A DNA stretch of 64,000 nt from Tritrichomonas musculus (GCA_039105265.1 JAPFFF010000034.1:1-64000); one strand, 5' to 3'; shown: positions 49,863 to 62,270, numbered from the stretch's first letter. Made by a program: numbers and translations. The notes: generated by a model not told the origin, from the letters alone.

Positions 49863-52800
49863 TACAATTTCAATTGATATTCATTTAATTATGTTAAAAT
49901 CATATCCTTCAATAACATTCAAAATCAAATCTTTCAATGTCATTCAAAATCAAATTTTTCAATGTCATTCAAAATCAAATCTTTCAATGAAATTCAAAAT
50001 CATATCTTTCAATTGGATTCAAAATCATATCTTTCAATATAATTCAAAATCATATCTTTAAATGAAATTCAAAATCATATATTTCAATGGAATTCAAAAT
50101 CATATATTTCAATTGGATTCAAAATCATATATTTCAATAGAATTCAAAATCATATATTTCAATGAAATTCAAAATCATATCTTTCAATAGAATTCAAAAT
50201 CATATCTTTGAATGTAATTCAAAATCATATCATTGAATGAAATTTTGATATCATTGTAATTAATAAAACCGCATTACATTTAGCGGTTGAAAAAGAAAAC
50301 ATTGAAATTATGAAACTTTTATTAACGAATGACAAACTTGACATCAATATTCTTAATATTTTTCATAATTTTTTATAAAATTCGAAATCATATCTTTCAA
50401 TTACATTCAAAATTATATTTTTCAATTACATTCAAGATCATATCTTTCAATAGAATTATAAATCATATCTTTCAATTACATTCAAAATCATATCTTTCAA
50501 TAATATTCAAAATTATATCTTTCAATGAAATTCAAAATCATATCTTTCAATCTCATTCAAAATCATATCTTTCAATCTCATTCAAAATCATATCTTTCAA
50601 TAAAATTCAAAATTATATCTTTCAATGAAATTCAAAATCATATCTTTCAATTTCATCCAAAATCATATCTTTCAATAAAATTCAAAATAATATCTTTCAA
50701 TAATATTCAAAATTATATCTTTCTATATAATTCAAAATCATATCTTTCAATATAATTCAAAATCATATCTTTATATGAAATTCAAAATCATATCTTTCAA
50801 GGATATTCAAAATCATATCTTTCAATATAATTCAAAATCATATATTTCAATGATATTCATAATCATATCTTTCAACAACATTCAAAATTATATCTTTCAA
50901 CAACATTCAAAATCATATATTTCAATGATATTCATAATCATATCTTTCAATGATATTCAAAATCATATCTTTCAATATAATTCAAAATCATATCTTTAAA
51001 TGAAATTCGAAATCATATCTTTAAATGAAATTCGAAATCATATCTTTAAATGAAATTCGAAATCATATCTTTAAATGAAATTCGAAATCATATCTTTCAA
51101 TAGAATTCGAAATCATATCTTTCAATGATATTCAAAATCATATCATTGAATGAGATTTTGATATAATAACAATTTATAAGACGGCATTATATTTGGCGGT
51201 TGAAAAAGAAAACATTGAAATTGTGAAACTTTTATTAACGAATGACAAACTTGACATCAATATTCTTAATATTTTTCATAATTTTTTATAAAATTCGAAA
51301 TCATATCTTTCAATAATATTCAAAATCATATTTTTCAATTACATTCAAGATCATATCTTTCAATAGAATTATAAATCATATCTTTCAATTACATTCAAAA
51401 TCATATCTTTCAATAATATTCAAAATTATATCTTTCAATGAAATTCAAAATCATATCTTTCAATCTCATTCAAAATCATATCTTTCAATAATATTCAAAA
51501 TTATATCTTTCAATAAAATTCAAAATCATATCTTTCAATGATATTCAATATCATATCTTTCAATATAATTCAAAATAATATCTTTCAATATAATTCGAAA
51601 TCATATCTTTAAATGAAATTCGAAATCATATCTTTCAATTACATTCAATATCATATCTTTCAATTGCATTCACCTTCATATCATTGAATGAAATTTTGAT
51701 ATAATAACAATTTATAAGACCGCATTATATTTGGCTGTTGAAAAAGAAAACATTGAAATTGTGAAACTTTTATTAATGAATGACAAACTTGACATCAATA
51801 TTCTTAATATTTTTCATAATTTTTTTTTATAAAATTCGAAATCATATTTTTCAATTACATTCAAAATCATATATTTCAATTACATTCAAAATTATATCTT
51901 TCAATGATATTCAAAATCATATCTTTCAATTGGATTCAAAATTATATCTTTCAATATAATTCAAAATCATATCTTTCAATATAATTCGAAATCATATCTT
52001 TCAATGGAATTCGAAATCAAATCTTTCAATAGAATTCAAAATCATATCTTTCAATGATATTCAAAATCATATCATTGAATGAAATTTTGATATAATAACA
52101 ATTTATAAAACCGCATTATATTTGGCGGTTGAAAAAGAAAACATTGAAATTGTGAAACTTTTATTAACGAATGATAAACTTGACATCAATATTCTTAATA
52201 TTTTTCATAATTTTTTATATAATTCGAAATCATATCTTTTAATACTATTCAAAATCATATTTTTCAATTACATTCAAGATCATATCTTTCAATTACATCC
52301 AAAATCATATCTTTCAATTGCATTCAAAATTATATCTTTAAATAGAATTCAAAATTATATCTTTCAATGAAATTCAAAATTATATCTTTCAATAGAATTC
52401 AAAATAATATCTTTCAATTGGATTCAAAATCATATCTTTCAATGAAATTCGAAATCATATCTTTCAATTGGATTCAAAATCATATCTTTCAATAGAATTC
52501 AAAATCATATCTTTCAATGCTATTCAAAATCATATCTTTCAATTACATTAAAAATCATATCTTTAAATGATATTCAAAATCAATTTTTTCAATTACATTC
52601 AAAATCATATCATTGAATGAAATTTTGATATAATAACAATTTATAAGACCGCATTATATTTGGCTGTTGAAAAAGAAAACATTGAAATTGTGAAACTTTT
52701 ATTAACGAATGACAAACTTGACATCAATATTCTTAATATTTTTTATATTTTTTTTTTATAAAATTCGAAATCATATCTTTCAATAATATTCAAAATTATA

Positions 52801-54783
52801 TCTTTCAATTACATTCAAAATTATATCTTTCAATTACATTCAAAATTATATCTTTAAATCGAATTCAAAATCATATCTTTCAATTGGATTCAAAATCAAA
52901 TCTTTCAATAGAATTCAAAATCATATCTTCCAATAGAATTCAAAATCATATCTTTCAATAAAATTCAAAATAATATCTTTCAATAATATTCAAAATTATA
53001 TCTTTCAATAATATTCAAAATCATATCTTTCAATGATATTCAAAATTATATCTTTCAATATAATTCAAAATCATATCTTTCAATATAATTAAAAATCATA
53101 TCTTTAAATGAAATTCGAAATCATATCTTTCAATTGCATTCAAAATCATATCTTTCAATAGAATTCAAAATCATATCTTTGAATGTAATTCAAAATCATA
53201 TCATTGAATGAAATTTTGATATCATTGTAATTAATAAGACCGCATTATATTTGGCGGTTGAAAAAGAAAACATTGAAATTGTGAAACTTTTATTAACAAA
53301 TGACAAACTTGACATCAATATTCTTAATATTTTTTATATTTTTTTTTTAATAAAATTCGAAATCATATCTTTCAATAATATTCAAAATCATATTTTTCAA
53401 TTACATTCAAGATCATATCTTTCAATAGAATTCAAAATCATATCTTTCAATTACATTCAAAATCATATCTTTCAATAATATTCAAAATCATATCCTTCAA
53501 TAATATATAAAATAATATCTTTCAATAGAATTCAAAATAATATCTTTCAATAGAATTCAAAATCATATCCTTCGATAAAATTCAAAATCATGTCTTTTAA
53601 TGTAATTCAAAATCATATCTTTTAATATCATTCAAAATCATATCTCTCAATGAAATTCAAAATAATGTCTTTTAATGTAATTCAAAATCATATCTTTCAA
53701 TATCATTCAAAATCATATATTTTAATAGAATTCAAAATCATATCTTTCAATGAAATTCAAAATCATATCTTTCAATGAAATTCAAAATCATATCTTTCAA
53801 TGAAATTCAAAATCATATATTTTAATAGAATTCAAAATCATATCTTTCAATAAAATTCAAAATCATATATTTTAATAGAATTCAAAATCATATCTTTCAA
53901 TAATATTCAAAATCATATCTTTCAATAGAATTCAAAATCATATCTTTCAATTGGATTCAAAATCATATCTTTCAATTGGATTCAAAATCATATCTTTCAA
54001 TGATATTCAAAATCATATCTTTCAATGATATTCAAAATCATATATTTCAATTGGATTCAAAATCATATCTTTCAATGGAATTCAAAATCATATCTTTCAA
54101 TACTATTCAAAATCATATCTTTCAATAATATTCAAAATCATATCTTTCAACAATATTCAAAATCATATCTTTCAATTGCATTCAAAATCATATCTTTCAA
54201 CAACATTCAAAATCATATCTTTCAATTGCATTCAAAATCATATCTTTCAATAGAATTCAAAATCATATCTTTCAATTGGATTCAAAATCATATCTTTCAA
54301 TTGGATTCAAAATCATATCTTTCAATGATATTCAAAATCATATCTTTCAATGATATTCAAAATCATATATTTCAATTGGATTCAAAATCATATATTTCAA
54401 TGGAATTCAAAATCATATCTTTCAATACTATTCAAAATCATATCTTTCAATGGAATTCAAAATCATATCTTTCAATGGAATTCAAAATCATATCTTTCAA
54501 TACTATTCAAAATCATATCTTTCAATGGAATTCAAAATCATATCTTTCAATGAAATTCAAAATCATATCTTTGAATGAAATTTTGATATAATAACAATTT
54601 ATAAGACCGCATTATATTTGGCTGTTGAAAAAGAAAACATTGAAATTGTGAATCTTTTATTAACGAATGACAAACTTGACATCAATATTCTTAATATTTT
54701 TCATATTTTTTTTTTTTTTATAAAATTCGAAATCATATCTTTCAATTACATTCAAAATCATATCTTTCAATAATATTCAAAAT
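49863..54783 (+). repeat. 25-bp minisatellite arrays, about 155 copies, between ankyrin segments
   Basis: Each unit has a conserved 22-bp core starting ATTCAAAATCATATC and then TTTCAAT, followed by three variable bases (AGA, TGG, GAT, TAC, GAA, ATA and others). Six internal arrays lie between seven ankyrin copies. By coordinates they are exactly 31, 16, 10, 16, 18 and 49 units long (50379-51153, 51292-51691, 51833-52082, 52221-52620, 52762-53211, 53354-54578), so there are no net small insertions or deletions. A more degenerate array of about 15 units leads in, and two units trail. Because 25 is not a multiple of 3, an open frame cycles through three phases and reads a 25-residue motif, FKIISFN-IQNHIFQ-SKSYLS. 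Such frames run for up to 188 residues. Confidence 0.93.
50241..54722 (+). pseudogene. Seven near-identical ankyrin-repeat copies isolated by minisatellite
   Basis: Copies at 50241-50375, 51154-51288, 51692-51829, 52083-52220, 52621-52758, 53212-53350 and 54579-54720. Each codes NFDII-IYKTALYLAVEKEN and then IEIVKLLLTNDKLDINILNI, one complete ankyrin repeat. All are preceded by an in-frame TGA, and five are followed by TAA after HNFL or a similar end. Copies 4 and 6 run on into the minisatellite frame. They cannot form one protein by plain translation. Near identity among copies implies recent duplication of a repeat-plus-ankyrin unit. Confidence 0.8.
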
Positions 54784-54969
54784 CGTTCAGGTAATAACCA
54801 AATGAAGCAAAAGGCAGCCTTGCATCTTGCAGTTGAAATAGGAAATCTTGAAATAACAAAACTTTTGCTCGAAAAGAAAGAGATTGACATTAATATTAAA
54901 GATAGTCATGGAAAAAAGCCAATCGATTATTCTAAAAATCATGAGATTAAGCAATTACTTTCAAAATGA
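54784..54969 (+). pseudogene. C-terminal ankyrin end of the interrupted gene
   Basis: The frame reads QMKQKAALHLAVEIGNLEI, TKLLLEKKEIDINIKDSHGK and KPIDYSKNHEIKQLLSK, then TGA. This is a typical final ankyrin repeat and cap of the local family. It shows that the gene starting at 48693 once extended to here, and that the minisatellite lies inside it. Confidence 0.75.
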
Positions 54970-55820
54970 TTTTCCATTCATTATAAAGGAGTAATTAATA
55001 AAAATCAATTAATTAATTATTCATCTTCTTTTTGATTATCACAAATGACTTTGGTTATTTTTTTCATATTAGAGACAGCTGTAAACAACTTTGTTATACT
55101 AGGACAAATAATTAATACTCAATAAATATAATTTATATTAAGTATAACTAAATTTAAAAATAAAAACTAGTTAATTAATGAATAAAATCAGTTATCAATT
55201 GGGTACATGACTTATCAAAAATGACTAAGTTATATATAACTGACTTATATTACAATAAAATGAAGTGTATTTTTGAAATAAACCTCATGAAAAATGTTTT
55301 TTATATTACATTTCAAGTTGGATAACTGAGTTATATATATAATGAAATTCACTTCGTCAAAAGTATTAATTGTTGAGGTTCTGTATTGAAGTTACATCAA
55401 ATTTTCTGGTTGTAAAAAATTGATTAATAAATGAGATACATTTAATACTATCCATTTACAACAATGTTTAAATTAAAATCAAATATATTCAATCTATTTC
55501 ATTTTGTAACTGCCAACAATTGACATAATATAAATTCGAAGAAAACAAAAACCTTCTTTATATTTATATACATTATATGACAGATATTATTTACTTTTTA
55601 GAACCAGGTTTTTAAATCATGCATTTCATCAATATTTTTTTTAAAAATGCTGATATTGAAAAACATGAACTGAATAATGATTGAATAGTATTTTTATTAT
55701 GTTATTCCATAATACATCTTTTGCCGAAAAAAGACTGAAGAGATTTATTATTTCATGAATAAACTTTTTCTGCTCTAGCTATATAATTGCTATAAATAAT
55801 GATATTTAAATGAACATGGA
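54970..55820. other. AT-rich intergenic stretch, no gene seen
   Basis: About 850 bp. Several TAACTNAGTTATAT-like fragments (for example near 55225 and 55330) give a loosely repetitive look. No gene or RNA is supported. Confidence 0.45.
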
Positions 55821-55821
55821 T

Positions 55822-56274
55822 CATATTATTATCATCGTGAAGGTGATTATGATTTCCAAGTTCATTATTATAAAGGGAGAGATGGTTTACGTTTTGTAAA
55901 ACTTACAGATTCATTTTATGAATTCATTCATGATGAATCATACAAATATTTAGTATTTGATTGCACTGTTAGAAAGAAAATGACAATTCATACTATGATC
56001 GAAAAAAACAAAGTGGGTTGGAAATTATCATTCTTGGGATAAATACAGTTATAATCCAGTTGGAGAAAATTGCCAACTTTTTGTACTTAAATGCATTCAA
56101 GTTCTTGATGCTGTAAGAACTAATGAAGAAGATCGAAATCGAACACTGTCAAAGACATGCTTCCCTTTTCGTATAATTGATGCATTGGAGAAAAATGAAG
56201 GTGATGCTGAAAGAAAAATTGAAAAAATACCATTTATTGGAACAGTTTTGGGAATGGTAAAAGCATTTCCTTAA
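55822..56274 (+). pseudogene. Broken gene for a possible papain-fold (LRAT/NlpC-like) protein
   Basis: One frame reads HGSYYYHREGDYDFQVHYYK, GRDGLRFVKLTDSFYEFIHD and ESYKYLVFDC. After a frame change near 56010 another reads YHSWDKYSYNPVGENCQLFV, LKCIQVLDAV and, at the end, KIEKIPFIGTVLGMVKAFP with a TAA. The YNP--ENCQLFV motif resembles the catalytic-cysteine strand of permuted papain-like folds (compare YN--NNCQHFV in LRAT-type proteins), and a histidine lies upstream. Family assignment is tentative. There is no clear start codon. Confidence 0.5.
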
Positions 56275-56626
56275 ATCAATTCTTTTTTTTTTTTTAAATT
56301 TACTTCATTTTTGTATATTCAAGACAAATGAGCATCATTTAATGAGATATTCTCTAAGCCTGAATTTGATTAAATTATTGTAAACCAAGAATGATTTATA
56401 TCTTTGATATCTTTCAAAGTTTGATGAAGACTTTTTTTAATATTATGGCTCATTCATTTAGCGAAATACGGTACTGATTAACCAAAAGAGACTTTTTGTA
56501 AGGGCATTCAATTAATTGAATGAGAATAATTTTACCTTTCAATTTTTTTATCTGAGAAAATATAAAAAAATAAAAAGATTAAAAATAATTTTATTTTTTA
56601 AATCTCTCAAAAATAAAAATAATTGA
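56275..56626. other. AT-rich spacer, no gene seen
   Basis: About 350 bp between two broken genes. The first ATG of the downstream gene should be here but I cannot find one in frame. Confidence 0.4.
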
Positions 56627-57328
56627 GAGAAAATCATTCTTCTTAAATCTTTCAACGATAAAGAAATCATTCTTCTTCCTATTGAAACATTTGATCGAAT
56701 TTTGAAGAAACATTTCAAGAATAATAGTATCGAAGAGAAAGAACAAGAAGAAAAAATCATTAAAATTTTGTTTTCATATCTTGACAAATACGGAAGAGAA
56801 GCGTCAGTTTTATTCTCGAATGTTGATTTTTCTCAACAACGAGTTGAAGTGATGAATTGTTTACTTCATAAATATTCAAATATTTTTGACTTCAGCATGA
56901 TTAATTCAACTCTTTTGAAGACAACTAGTGAAATGATCAGTGAAGTGAGCAAAATGAAAGAAGAATATTCAAAGAATATTTTTGAAATGAAAGAACTATT
57001 TAGAGAACAGCAAGAAGAAATCCAACGTGTAAAGAAGGAATATTTGAATATGAAAAAACAAGAAGAAGAACAAAATGAAGAACGACGAAGGATTTTTGAG
57101 AAAGAGATTGAACGAATGAAAGAAGAGATGAATAAACAACGAAATGAATTTGAATCAGAACTACAACAAATGAAAAACAAACAAAATGAAATTCTAGATT
57201 ATAGAAAGATTGAAAAATATCAAGAATTACTGCGTAATACGATTACTAACACGAAATATCAAAATTTGAAGGAAGAATCGAAACAATATATTTTTAACGA
57301 GATCATTCAAAATTTCAACATTTGTTAA
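56627..57328 (+). pseudogene. N-terminal coiled-coil half of a coiled-coil/BspA gene
   Basis: The open frame begins after a TGA at 56624 and has no ATG before EKIILLKSFNDKEIILLPIE. The first 100 residues are helical (YLDKYGREASVLFSNVDFSQ, VMNCLLHKYSNIFDF). A strong coiled coil of Glu, Lys, Arg and Gln follows (about residues 110-190, with EEEQNEERRRIFEKEIERMK). It ends FNEIIQNFNIC. Just before that stop, another frame continues SFKISTFVKSLTQVSLPNSI into the BspA repeats, so a frame change near 57310 splits one gene. The start also looks damaged. Confidence 0.7.
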
Positions 57329-58166
57329 ATCATTGACACAAGTCTCTCTTCCAAATTCAATCACTGTTATCAAAGCAGGAACATTTGCATTTTGTAAATC
57401 ATTAAAAGAAATTTCGATACCACCATCAGTCACTACAATTGAAAACTATGCATTTAAAGGATGCAATTTGCTATCATCGATCTCACTTCCATCATCTATA
57501 AAAACGATAGGTGAAAAAGTTTTTTATAATTGCATGATGCTAAATATAACAGGCGATATTAATATTATTCCAGAAAATATGTTTATGTCTTGCGAATATT
57601 TGACAAAAATTACAATTCCATCATTAGTAACAAACATTGGAAGGTGTGCTTTTTTAAACTGCTGTTCATTGATTCATATAACAATTCCATCATCAGTAAA
57701 AACAATTTGCGGTTCAGCTTTCAATTCATGTAGTTCATTAACCAAAATAACAATTCCTTCTTCAGTTACAAAAATCGAAAGTTCAGCATTCTATCTTTGT
57801 TCATCATTAATAGAAATAGCAATTCCTCCTTTGGTCACTAAGATTGATAGTCATCTTTTCAATCAATGTTCATCATTAAAACGAGTTATTATTCCACCAT
57901 CAGTGCAGTCAATCGGATATGCATCATTTGAAAAGTGCAGATCGCTGGAAGAAATAACAATTCCCTCATCTGTAAAAAAAATAGAGTCCAATGCTTTTTC
58001 TGATTGTTCATCATTGACCCAAATGTCCATTCTTTCTCCTGTAATATCTTTTGGAGATAGTGCTTTCAATGGCTGTTCAAATTTTAAACAAATATTTGTT
58101 CCTTGTTCATCGAATATAAAGAAATCATATCCAATTCCATCAAATGTACATATAATACGAAAATGA
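57313..58166 (+). pseudogene. BspA-like leucine-rich repeat half of the same gene
   Basis: About 11 units of the 23-residue IPSSVTKIxxxAFxxCSSLxxI pattern, from LPNSITVIKAGTFAFCKSL to GDSAFNGCSNF. A short cap follows (IFVPCSSNIKKSYPIPSNVH). No ATG opens this frame. The repeats are of the same family as the ORF at 14108-15595 but lie on the other strand and carry no ankyrin stub. No membrane anchor is visible. In trichomonads such repeats mediate adhesion or protein contacts. Confidence 0.75.
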
Positions 58167-58323
58167 AAATATTAATGAATCTATAAAAGACAGATATCAG
58201 TGCATTTTAAGTAAATCATCTTTGCTTTAACTTTTCTTTTTCATTATTACATTAATCTTAGCTTCAACTTAGTAAATTACTTGTAAAATAATACATTTTC
58301 ATAGGACTCTATTTTCATATATA

Positions 58324-58363
<40 letters not shown>

Positions 58364-58962
58364 AATAAAATCATCAATCTTACCAAAACTATATTTGGTA
58401 GAAACCGGATTTTTTAGATCAAAATTCCCTCAATAGATTCAAAAGTATCCTATTATTTGTATATGAACTTATTAATTGAAAACACTAATTATGTTATAAA
58501 TAATCTACAAAAGTCAGATGATATTCTTTTTCCAAGTTGATATTTGAAAAACTGATTAATACAAAGTCATATTAACTATAAATAAAACCTCAAAAATCTT
58601 ATTTTCATTCATTATCACATATAGTCTAAAGAATTGTATAAAAATTCTGCTTAAATATATATTTATTCTATCTTTTTGGAGAAGAATAATCTCAATTAAG
58701 CTGTTTCTACAAATAAATACATATTTTCTCCCTCTCCATAAATTATAATATATTGACGAAAAGCTAATTTACTATAAGTCAAAGTATATTCTCATTAAAA
58801 TTTTAATTTGTTGCTTTTTATAAATCTTTCACTTTTTAATAAATAAATTTTTTTGAGATGCCAAATTTGAATGATTGTTCCAAAATTTTTAATTGAAAAT
58901 TGAAAAGACAAAAATTTTAGTTAACGTTTCAAAATTTTCATTTCCTGAAATCATTTTTTTTA
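58167..58962. other. Intergenic stretch with a long A-run
   Basis: About 800 bp, AT-rich, with an uninterrupted A tract of about 30 at 58331-58360. AAATCATTTTTTTTAATG just before the next ATG fits a TCATTTT initiator very close to the start codon, as is common in trichomonads. No other feature. Confidence 0.5.
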
Positions 58963-59754
58963 ATGTTCAAAAGATCGATTGGGTCGTTCGACCCAGAAAT
59001 TAAAATTCCTTGGTCAATGAATACATCAAATGCTAATATGGATGCAAATATGATCATGAATACAAATATGAATATGAATATGAATATTAATGCAAGTACA
59101 AGTATGAATGATAATACAAATCAGAATAATACAAATTTAAATGAAAATGACAATAATAATTTATTTGATTTAGATCAGGATGAATTTTTCAAATTTGATG
59201 TATTCTCTGATTCAGACGATTTATATAATTATCCCTTCGTTTTCAATGAAATAGAAAACATTGATATGTCAAATATAAATATAAATACAAATAACGACAA
59301 CGATAGCAATAACAATATTTACACAAATGATACAGATACAGATACGGTTATTGAAACAGTTACAGAAAATAATAATAATAATGATAATTATAATGATCAA
59401 GAGGAAATAGAAAAGAGAGAAGAAATGAGAGAGAAAGAAAGATCAACTGGCAGAACCATGATAAATGGTTCAAAAAAGAAAGTTGAACTTTCTTCAAAAG
59501 AACGTTCTTTCAAAAATTTCTTTTATAAGATATTTTGCATCAAAAAATCAAAATTCCCGAAAGGACTTGTAATCAAAATTCACAACACGATTTGTTCTTC
59601 CCTCAATTTACAAAAAGTCAAACGAGAAGAAACACGTTCGATTGATTTATATTTCAAGAAATATAGTGAAGATAGTGAACGAATTCTACTTTATCTTCAT
59701 CAACATAAAGAACTTCTTCTAGGATTAATCCCAGAACTGAAAAACCTCAAATGA
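58963..59754 (+). CDS. Asn/Asp-rich low-complexity protein with a conserved-looking basic C-terminus
   Basis: 263 residues from ATG (MFKRSIGSFDPEIKIPWSMN). Residues 18-130 are low complexity, with Met/Asn, Asn/Asp and Thr/Asp runs that hold short hydrophobic/acidic patches (LFDLDQDEFFKFDVFSDSDD) like transcriptional activation segments. A charged helix (EEIEKREEMREKERS) follows. The last 90 residues are basic and ordered (SFKNFFYKIFCIKKSKFPKG, SIDLYFKKYSEDSERILLYL), perhaps a small helical DNA- or protein-binding domain I do not recognise. The initiator-like TCATTTT just upstream supports this start. A regulatory role is only a guess. Confidence 0.65.
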   Translation: MFKRSIGSFDPEIKIPWSMNTSNANMDANMIMNTNMNMNMNINASTSMNDNTNQNNTNLNENDNNNLFDLDQDEFFKFDVFSDSDDLYNYPFVFNEIENIDMSNININTNNDNDSNNNIYTNDTDTDTVIETVTENNNNNDNYNDQEEIEKREEMREKERSTGRTMINGSKKKVELSSKERSFKNFFYKIFCIKKSKFPKGLVIKIHNTICSSLNLQKVKREETRSIDLYFKKYSEDSERILLYLHQHKELLLGLIPELKNLK

Positions 59755-61119
59755 AACTTTATTTCTATTTAATTAACTTTTCAATGAAATAATAAAAATT
59801 CTACTCATTAATTTATTTGTTTTTTTGTTTTTTTAGTAGCTCATTATTCTCTGATGAATGAAACGGATTTGAGATTGCATTAATTGATTTTAATAAATCG
59901 TTTGTATACATATGAAATGGGATATTTCTTAAGTTGTTGATGCTACGACTAAATTCAAAATCTTTGCTTTCTTTTATTTATTATGGATGACGATTTATCA
60001 GCAATTTGTTTGATTCAATTTTTTCATCCTAGGATATTGATTGTGAAAACACATTTTTTATTAAATATATGAAAGATAAAATTAATATAAATTTTCATAT
60101 TAATCAAAATAAATAATAATTTTCATATTTAAAATTTGAAATAATTATAAATTTCTACTCTCATTTTTCAATAAACACTATTATTAATTTATCGATTGCA
60201 ATAATCAAATACGAAATTTTTGAAAATATCAATATCAATTTGCAGTTTGAATTAATATAATGAAGAGCAATATGGTTAAATGATTTATTTACCAAAATTA
60301 GACACGTATGAATATTTATATTTTTAATGAAACCTTATGTAAGAGGAGATCCGAGTTTTTGCATGGGTTTACTTTTTTACCGCTTTTTTTAAAATCAAAT
60401 TATTCAAATTAAATTTAATCAGCATAGTCCTACGTAAAATATTCTGAATTTTTAAATGGTATAGTTCTCGAATCTTAAATACTTTTAGAAAAAAAAGTTT
60501 TTGTTGGCTGTTGAGCCTATTAAATGCAAATTATCTCAATATAAGAATGCAGTTGTTATTATTAATCATATTAATTTTGGTTTACGCATGATATTCTTAT
60601 TGTTTGTCATTTAATTTTTTAATAAACATTGCTTAACATTTACATCCGAATTTTAGCATATATCTAGAAGTGCAGGGACCAAAATAAAGTATTTTGTTTA
60701 TTTAATATTTTGCTTTTATTTCCTTTAATATTTTATATCTCAATAATTTTATTATATTTTTATTTTAAACATTTATTGTATTATATGAAATACTTATTGT
60801 TTTGATTATTTATTCAAAGGGAAAGAAGTTACTTAATTGCCAAAAAATCATTAAATATATATAAATATCTTAATGAAAAAATATTTTTAATTCATAATTA
60901 TCGTATATTTAACTAATAAATATAATTATTAAATATTAATATTTAATAATTATTTGTATAAAATAAAACAATTTTTTTCATGAAAAAAAATAAAATTTAA
61001 AAAAAAAATGTATTTTACAACTCATTTTTTGGAATGGTTGTTTAATTCTCAAGGGATAACTATATATCTATTTATAGGATAATTAATATATATCACAATA
61101 AATATATGAAAATAAAAAA

Positions 61120-61870
61120 CGACTCGTCAGGCGTAGCTGCGTTTTAACCTTTAATTTTTTAAAAAAAATTTAAAATTTTGAATGAAAAAAAAAATTGGCA
61201 TGAATCTTTTTCAAGGATTTTTTTTAATATGTCAAAAACTTTTTGACTATTTCCGGTTGGATATTTGACTATTTCCGGTTCATATTGAATTTTTTTAAAT
61301 TGCTTTTTTTTTTCATGAAGGAAATTAAAGCGTTCAAAATATTTTTTGATAAATTATATATTAAAATATGCATTATTCCAATAGTCATCTTTTTTTACTG
61401 AGATAAATTAGTTTTAATTTATAATAAAAATACAAAGAATACGACATATTCATTAATTTCTCCCAACAATCTCTTATTTAAACCAATTATGGTAAATAAA
61501 TAAATCATCAGCGCATATCTTAAGGTATTTTTAAAAAATTTCATTGAGAATATTTAATAACAGATTTTAGCAATTCATGTTTTCAAGAGTAGAAAAAGAT
61601 TCAAAAGATAAATCATATTATATTATGCAAAAATCATTCTTCATTTTACACATTTATCATTTAATTCATAGAAATTTAAAATGGCATTATTACAAGATCG
61701 ATTGAATTAATTTTTTTATTAAACATTTTCATATAATAAAGATGCATTTAATATTTTATGACTTTTTTTATGCAAAAACATGAAAAATATTTGATGAATT
61801 TTTTTTATAATTTCAATGGTTTACGAAAATTAATAAAAATACTCATAAAACTCCACCTGACGAACAAAAC
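61120..61870. mobile_element. Candidate 0.75-kb TIR element, weak
   Basis: CGTCAGGCGTAG with GTTTTA on the left resembles the complement of the right side, CGTCAGGTGGAG with GTTTTA. Inside, TTTGACTATTTCCGGTT occurs twice 20 bp apart (61242-61280). I see no clear target duplication and no ORF. It may be a remnant of a DNA transposon or chance similarity. Confidence 0.3.
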
Positions 61871-62139
61871 TCTTTCATTAAATATTTTTTATATAATATG
61901 GAATATACTTAATAAAATATATTAATATAAAGAATTTCTAAAAAAATTTTTAGTACCCGTACCTCTATATATCTTAAAATTTTTTTATCATAATATTTAA
62001 TGATTTCGGTATAAAATTAAAATTCCAAATATTTTACATATTTCCCCAAAATATAAAAAGTTATAAATGATTTGAAAGTCATAAAACAAATCGTTTTTTT
62101 GGAAGACTCTTTCAAAAATTTAAGAAAAAAATTGAAATA

Positions 62140-62270
62140 GTATTCAAAAAGTTTTAGATCGGAGTTCGTCCTAAGGTTTTGAGAAACCGCTCAAAAATTC
62201 TGAAATTTGAATCCCCCTTTCAAATTAAACTCAATTATTTGAGAGGGGAATGTAAATGCTTTCTAAAACG
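62140..62270. repeat. Diverged dispersed repeat, copy 1
   Basis: AGTTCGTCCTAAGGTTTT, then a TTTGAAT motif, a TTTCAA stretch and ATTATTTGAG. The same order occurs at 62955-63080. Similarity is partial and the limits are uncertain. Confidence 0.4.

Noticed and set aside
50376-54578. Minisatellite arrays as ordinary spliceosomal introns
   Set aside because: The ankyrin borders lack a GT (or GTATGT) donor and a recognisable branch/acceptor, and trichomonad introns are usually short. I keep only the weaker idea of precise loss between short direct repeats.
49863-54783. CRISPR-like reading of the 25-bp repeats with short variable parts
   Set aside because: The variable part is only three bases, the core is direct and uninterrupted, the host is eukaryotic and no cas genes exist. 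It is a minisatellite.
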